Origin: an uncultured Dysgonomonas sp.
GTDB taxonomy: Bacteria > Bacteroidota > Bacteroidia > Bacteroidales > Dysgonomonadaceae
Length of the DNA: 9,285 bases
Direction: 5' to 3'
Assembly: GCA_937875275.1 (NCBI GenBank)
Contig: CALNCC010000092.1
Coordinates: 1 to 9,285 of the forward strand
Position 1 is the stretch's first letter, and the number at the start of each line of letters is the position of its first letter. Under the pieces are notes generated by a model. It was not told where the DNA came from, ran no database searches, and saw nothing but the letters and a program-made list of their open reading frames with translations. The position numbers and the translations under genes were made by a program. Shown piece after piece: positions 6,192-9,285 of this stretch.

Positions 6192-7697
6192 TCATATCTG
6201 CACAAATGATTTCAGCCGATCAATATAATCTCTGTTATTGGCTAATCGGGGCACTTTGTTTTGTCCGCCAAGTTTACCAACCGACGATTGCCATTGGTTG
6301 AATGCGCCTTTGGGTAGGCTGTGTATTATTGGAGCACCCAACGAGAGATTGTACGACCTTTTCGCCTCATAGTCCGAGTTTACTTCTTTCAGAGCATTGT
6401 CTAAATATTGTGTAAACTCGTCCATATCAGACGGAACAACCTCAAATTCGATAAGCCACTCATGAGCACCCGTATTGTTATCACCAAAATAAACCGGAGC
6501 AGCAGTGTATTCTATTATCTGCGCATTAGTCTGCGCACAAGCTTTCTTCAAGGCACGATCGGCATTGTCGATTATAAGTTCTTCGCCAAAGGCATTGATG
6601 AAACTTTTTGTTCGTCCGGTTATCTTGAATAGATATGGTTTCGTTGACGAAAATTCGACCGTATCGCCTATCATATAGCGCCACAGACCTCCGTTCGTTG
6701 TGATCACAATGGCATAATTCAGCCCCGTCTCAACCTCGTCGAGGGTCAACGTTTTGGGATTTTCTTTATCCCACTCACTCATCGGAACAAATTCGTAATA
6801 TATCCCACTATCCAACATTAGGAGCATCTCCTTTGAATCTTTCGAAAATTGAACGCCGAAATATCCTTCCGAGGCATTATATGTTTCCCAATAATACATA
6901 TCGGGCTTGTTTATCAGTTTGCGATATTGCTCTTCGAATGGGGTAAAGCTTACTCCCCCATGAAAAAACACTTCCAGATGAGGCCACAGATCGGTCAACT
7001 CTTTTCCGGTTTCGGCTTTTATCTTTTTCAGAAGCACAAGTAGCCATGACGGTACACCCATAAATGCCCTGATGTCATGAGTAGAAGCATAACGGGTCAA
7101 CACTTCCAACTTTTCTGTCCAATCGGGAATTAATGATATTTTTTCGGGGATGCGGCTCAATTTTGTCCAAGGGTATACATTCTTTATCAGTATGGCAGAT
7201 ATGTCGCCCGTAAAGACGCCTTCGCCTATTCTGTTGATCTGTTTACTACCACCCAACAACAAGGTTTTTCCAAATAAGAAGCGCATATCTCTGTTTGCCT
7301 GTGCATAAATGGCAAGCATTTGTTCACCACATTTGTAGTGTCCTTGTGTCAATGACTCGCGTGTAACGGGGATGTATTTACTTTTGTCTTCGGTGGTGCC
7401 GGACGACATGGCAAACCACTGCGCGGGTTTGTTCCATAAAATATTTTGTTGTCGCTCGAGTATTATTTTGTCGAGATACGGACGCAAATCTTCGTAATGA
7501 AAGATTGGCACTGCCTTGCGGAAATCGTCTCGATTCTTTATTGTTCGGAAATTAAACTCTTCTCCGATGTATGTGTTTTTTCCTCCGTTGAGCAGATACT
7601 TCAAAACTCGATCTTGTGTCGCAATCGGATTTTCGACAAATCGTTCTACTTCTTTGTATTTCTGATCGAAATAGGCACGTGCTAAGCGAGAAATCAT
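6192..7697 (-). CDS. GH3-family acyl-acid amido-synthetase-like enzyme
   Basis: GH3 family protein of 501 residues, in the ANL-like adenylating group. Plant members adenylate carboxylic acids such as indole-acetate or jasmonate and join them to amino acids; the role of the common Bacteroidota members is unknown to me. Expected ATP-binding elements are visible: SSGTT followed by KSKYIP (98-110), YNASEGYFG (273-281), RYMIGDTVEF (340-349) and GRTKSFINAFGEEL (361-374). The length is close to the usual 500-600, and no signal peptide is present, so it should be cytosolic. The ATG at 7697 overlaps the stop of the upstream Crp/Fnr-like gene by four bases, so the two are co-transcribed and probably translationally coupled. 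The substrate cannot be deduced; auxin in the family name should not be taken literally. Confidence 0.92.
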   Translation of the reverse strand: MISRLARAYFDQKYKEVERFVENPIATQDRVLKYLLNGGKNTYIGEEFNFRTIKNRDDFRKAVPIFHYEDLRPYLDKIILERQQNILWNKPAQWFAMSSGTTEDKSKYIPVTRESLTQGHYKCGEQMLAIYAQANRDMRFLFGKTLLLGGSKQINRIGEGVFTGDISAILIKNVYPWTKLSRIPEKISLIPDWTEKLEVLTRYASTHDIRAFMGVPSWLLVLLKKIKAETGKELTDLWPHLEVFFHGGVSFTPFEEQYRKLINKPDMYYWETYNASEGYFGVQFSKDSKEMLLMLDSGIYYEFVPMSEWDKENPKTLTLDEVETGLNYAIVITTNGGLWRYMIGDTVEFSSTKPYLFKITGRTKSFINAFGEELIIDNADRALKKACAQTNAQIIEYTAAPVYFGDNNTGAHEWLIEFEVVPSDMDEFTQYLDNALKEVNSDYEAKRSYNLSLGAPIIHSLPKGAFNQWQSSVGKLGGQNKVPRLANNRDYIDRLKSFVQI

Positions 7698-8389
7698 CCG
7701 ATACGACTTATTTTATTTAATTTTTCGGCATCTATAATTTTAATCTTTCGGCCATCGAGAGCGATCAGTCTTTCGTCGACAAAGGTAGATAGGGTTCTTA
7801 TGGCATTAGAGGTTGTCATGTTCGACAAGTTTGCCAAATCTTCACGGGATAGATATATACTGATGGTAGCTCCATCCTCCTCCAGTCCGTAGTTATCCAT
7901 AAGGAATATAAGGGATTCCGCCAAGCGTCCGCGAATATGCTTTTGTGTAAGATTGACAACCCGTTCGTCGGCAATACCGAGATCGGTAGACAGTTCTTTA
8001 ATAAAAAACAAACCGAGACCTGGATTTTTCACGATAAGACCTTCTATGATATCCATCGGTATATAACAGATTGTAGAGGTTTCGAAAGCCGATGCCGCAG
8101 TAACATACGGCTCGTTGGCAAAGTAGGCTCGATACCCGAAGTATTGAGACGGACGAATCATTCTCACAATCTGGTTTCGCCCACCAACACCCTCTTTGTG
8201 TATCTTCACCTTGCCGGCACACAAGCACATGAGGTCATGAGAAATTTCACCCTCTTTGTATATAATTTCGTTTTTTTTGATATCGACAATCCGAGAGTTA
8301 AGAGTTATTATCTCTTGCTCCTTCTCGTTCAATAAGTTCCATATCTCCGGAATGCTTTCCGAGAGAAAAACAATATTTTTTTTAGACAT
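7694..8389 (-). CDS. Crp/Fnr-family transcriptional regulator
   Basis: DNA-binding regulator of 231 residues: an N-terminal cyclic-nucleotide-binding-type beta-roll (about 25-115), a dimerisation helix (about 120-150), and a C-terminal winged helix-turn-helix (about 151-225) with SREDLANLSNMTTSNAIRTL (181-200) as the core. The effector pocket does not look like cAMP-binding CRP: the usual FGE...R phosphate-binding signature is replaced by YFGYRAYF (83-90). There are only three cysteines (55, 57, 108) and no N-terminal Fnr-type cluster, so the signal is unknown. The start is the ATG at 8389; a GTG at 8425 falls inside the -7 promoter box and must be untranscribed. AAGG lies about 10 bases before the ATG. 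It is the first gene of an operon with the GH3 enzyme and may control it and itself. Confidence 0.93.
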   Translation of the reverse strand: MSKKNIVFLSESIPEIWNLLNEKEQEIITLNSRIVDIKKNEIIYKEGEISHDLMCLCAGKVKIHKEGVGGRNQIVRMIRPSQYFGYRAYFANEPYVTAASAFETSTICYIPMDIIEGLIVKNPGLGLFFIKELSTDLGIADERVVNLTQKHIRGRLAESLIFLMDNYGLEEDGATISIYLSREDLANLSNMTTSNAIRTLSTFVDERLIALDGRKIKIIDAEKLNKISRIG

Positions 8390-8424
8390 AGAATTATACC
8401 TTACTAACCACCCTTTTCTACACA

Positions 8425-8454
8425 CAAAGTTATATAAATTTTATATAAATACAA
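8425..8454 (-). promoter_or_regulatory. Promoter of the regulator-GH3 operon
   Basis: On the minus strand TAACTTTG (8432-8425) is an exact -7 box with TTG (8454-8452) 19 bases upstream. Transcription should start near 8420, giving a leader of about 30 bases to the ATG at 8389. The spacer is almost pure A/T and is filled by a perfect palindrome (8430-8448). Confidence 0.7.
8430..8448. promoter_or_regulatory. AT-rich palindrome within the regulator promoter, possible operator
   Basis: TTATATAAA (8430-8438) and TTTATATAA (8440-8448) form a perfect 9-bp inverted repeat around one base. The same bases also form a direct repeat: TTATATAAAT occurs at 8430-8439 and 8441-8450, an 11-base period close to one helical turn. 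The palindrome overlaps the -7 box and fills the spacer, where a bound repressor would block transcription. Autoregulation by the Crp/Fnr-like protein is a reasonable guess, but low-complexity A/T sequence yields such repeats by chance. Confidence 0.4.
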
Positions 8455-8461
8455 TTGATAA

Positions 8462-8632
8462 AGAAATATATCTGATGGGGTTAGGATAAAATGCGCTATC
8501 ATTTATCTACGTCTTGTACTGATAGGTGGTAGTTTTGCTACATGGGCTACCCAAATAAATGTAGGTTTAAATATTATTTATATGACTATTTTCAGTCCTT
8601 TCTTCGTTTTGGGTTATAATGAGACACGTTGA
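8462..8632 (+). pseudogene. Possible remnant of a small membrane protein gene
   Basis: This stretch between the divergent genes holds a plus-strand frame of 56 sense codons ending in TGA at 8630-8632. From about 8495 it reads as plausible membrane protein: AIIYLRLVLIGG, then FATWATQINVGLN, then IIYMTIFSPFFVLGYNETR at the C-terminus. It has no ATG, GTG or TTG near its beginning; the only in-frame ATG is in the middle (8570-8572). An ATG at 8491 lies one base out of frame, and losing one base at about 8494 would give a 46-residue protein starting MAIIYLR. It may be a frameshifted small gene, a decayed 3' end, or a chance frame. I do not recognise the family. Nothing else coding is seen between 8426 and 8701. 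Confidence 0.3.
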
Positions 8633-8646
8633 AAATAAAAACTGAT

Positions 8647-8654
8647 TAACTTTG
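8647..8654 (+). promoter_or_regulatory. -7 promoter box upstream of the amidase gene
   Basis: TAACTTTG is an exact TAnnTTTG match, identical to the boxes at 3164-3171 and, on the minus strand, 8432-8425. A GTTG at 8628-8631 is only 15 bases upstream, shorter than the usual 19-21, so the -33 element is atypical. Transcription would start near 8658-8660, exactly where a hairpin begins. Confidence 0.55.
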
Positions 8655-8659
8655 TGTTG

Positions 8660-8685
8660 GCAATGGAGTTGCTCCATTGCTTTTT
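8660..8685 (+). terminator. Leader hairpin with T-run before the amidase gene
   Basis: GCAATGGAG (8660-8668) and CTCCATTGC (8672-8680) form a perfect 9-bp stem with a 3-base TTG loop, directly followed by TTTTT (8681-8685). In shape this is an intrinsic terminator, but it sits at the predicted 5' end of the amidase transcript, 17 bases before the gene. It could end transcripts arriving from the 8462-8632 region, attenuate the amidase gene, or be a 5' stabilising hairpin. The stem is seen directly; which role applies is inference. Confidence 0.55.
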
Positions 8686-8701
8686 ATCCAAAGAAATGTT
8701 C

Positions 8702-9285
8702 ATGATGATATATATTAAAACTATTTTATTGCTGATTATTTTCTGCTTGAGTGTCGGAGGCTATTCTCAAAGCAAAACAGACGTACCCCGTAACGGAGAA
8801 GGGGTGCACAAATTTCTCCAGCGCAACAACAGAAATTCGGTCAATGACTACGAGGTGTTTATCGAACAAAATAAATCGAAATTAGGTAAGAACAACACGT
8901 TGAAGAAAGGAGTAAAATACACTTTGCCTCCTGTGTCGAACAAAAAAGATAGCAGCAAAAAACAAACCGACAGCAGTGCAACAACAACCGGGATAAAAAA
9001 GAAAAACGCCTTATTCGGCAAAAAGTATCAAGAATATACCATCCAATCTAATAAATTGAAAGGTGCATGCTTCTTTTTGTCGAGTGGACATGGGGGGCCG
9101 GATCCCGGAGCGATGGGAAAGGTAGATGGTAAAACTCTATGTGAGGATGAATATGCTTACGATATCACATTGCGCCTTGCCCGGCGTTTGATGGAAGAGG
9201 GAGCTACTGTCCACATGGTTATTCAGGATGCAAAAGACGGCATACGCGATGATAGGTATTTGTCAGTAAGTAAAAGAGAGACTTG
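8702..9285 (+). CDS. Secreted N-acetylmuramoyl-L-alanine amidase (Amidase_3), 3' truncated by the window
   Basis: Partial gene: 194 codons are visible and the frame is still open at the right edge. Amidase_3 enzymes are zinc hydrolases that cleave the bond between N-acetylmuramic acid and L-alanine in peptidoglycan, acting outside the inner membrane. Residues 1-23 form a signal peptide (MMIYIK, hydrophobic core, GGYSQ). A LysM-like segment follows (about 33-76, ending LKKGVKYTLPP), then a Lys/Ser/Thr-rich linker (about 78-104). The catalytic domain begins near 118; SSGHGGPDPGA provides zinc ligand His130, and Glu150 in CEDEYAYD fits the second ligand. The remaining ligand and catalytic Glu would lie beyond the edge. 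In-frame ATGs occur at 8663, 8696, 8702 and 8705. The first is inside the leader hairpin; 8702 is chosen because AAAGAA lies about 7 bases before it. Confidence 0.88.
   Translation, partial: MMIYIKTILLLIIFCLSVGGYSQSKTDVPRNGEGVHKFLQRNNRNSVNDYEVFIEQNKSKLGKNNTLKKGVKYTLPPVSNKKDSSKKQTDSSATTTGIKKKNALFGKKYQEYTIQSNKLKGACFFLSSGHGGPDPGAMGKVDGKTLCEDEYAYDITLRLARRLMEEGATVHMVIQDAKDGIRDDRYLSVSKRET

Noticed and set aside
5826..6205. Minus-strand frames of 77 and 71 codons opposite the 80-residue gene
   Set aside because: They run antisense to a gene with better start signals, contain Cys/Leu/Ser-rich shadow-like sequence, and one overlaps the end of the GH3 gene.
7937..8335. Plus-strand 132-codon frame within the regulator gene
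   Set aside because: Antisense shadow of a regulator with clear beta-roll and helix-turn-helix domains; no supporting leader or recognisable domain.
8390..8425. GTG start at 8425 adding twelve residues to the Crp/Fnr-like regulator
   Set aside because: This codon is inside the -7 promoter box (8432-8425) and upstream of the predicted transcription start; the ATG at 8389 has a ribosome site.
1..9285. CRISPR arrays, tRNA or rRNA genes, insertion sequences, integrases, or a phage-defence cluster
   Set aside because: No regularly spaced repeats, no recognisable RNA gene, no transposase or recombinase motifs, and no known defence-system protein signatures were seen on either strand.

Overview
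The window looks like chromosomal DNA of a Bacteroidota member, most likely of the order Bacteroidales; the family cannot be fixed from the sequence alone. The basis is a set of intergenic promoters of the Bacteroidota type (-7 box TAnnTTTG, with a TTG about 19-20 bases upstream in the better ones), A-rich rather than strong Shine-Dalgarno leaders, moderately AT-rich codon use, and proteins such as a bacterial GH3 enzyme and an atypical Crp/Fnr regulator that are common in that phylum. There is no rRNA, tRNA, CRISPR array, insertion sequence or integrase.

Layout, left to right. (1) A leftward promoter (47-76) points out of the left edge and is overlaid by a nested inverted repeat (66-110). 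(2) rmuC (118-1389, minus) is divergent from an EptA-type phosphoethanolamine transferase (1527-3143, plus); their promoters overlap around a small palindrome at 1458-1468. (3) A Wzx-type polysaccharide flippase (3194-4708) with its own promoter is followed 9 bases later by a GT2 glycosyltransferase (4718-5704). (4) A candidate 43-residue ORF (5738-5869) and an unrecognised 80-residue basic protein (5866-6108) come next. (5) A two-gene minus-strand operon, crp/fnr-like regulator (7694-8389) then GH3-family enzyme (6192-7697), overlaps by four bases and converges on the 80-residue gene. (6) The leader between the regulator and the right-hand gene holds an AT-rich palindrome in the regulator promoter, a start-less hydrophobic reading frame (8462-8632), and a promoter whose transcript would begin with a perfect 9-bp hairpin plus T5. 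(7) A secreted N-acetylmuramoyl-L-alanine amidase begins at 8702 and runs off the right edge.

Functionally the plus-strand genes suit envelope work: decorating lipid A or a similar acceptor with phosphoethanolamine, building a lipid-linked saccharide, flipping it across the inner membrane, and remodelling peptidoglycan. The regulator/GH3 pair is the least explained unit: an adenylating acyl-acid amido-synthetase-like enzyme translationally coupled to a Crp/Fnr-family regulator that lacks the residues expected for cAMP or Fe-S sensing. I see no clearly new multi-gene system. The most useful leads are that operon, the structured leader of the amidase gene, the start-less frame at 8462-8632, and the in-frame open extension behind the GT2 stop codon.
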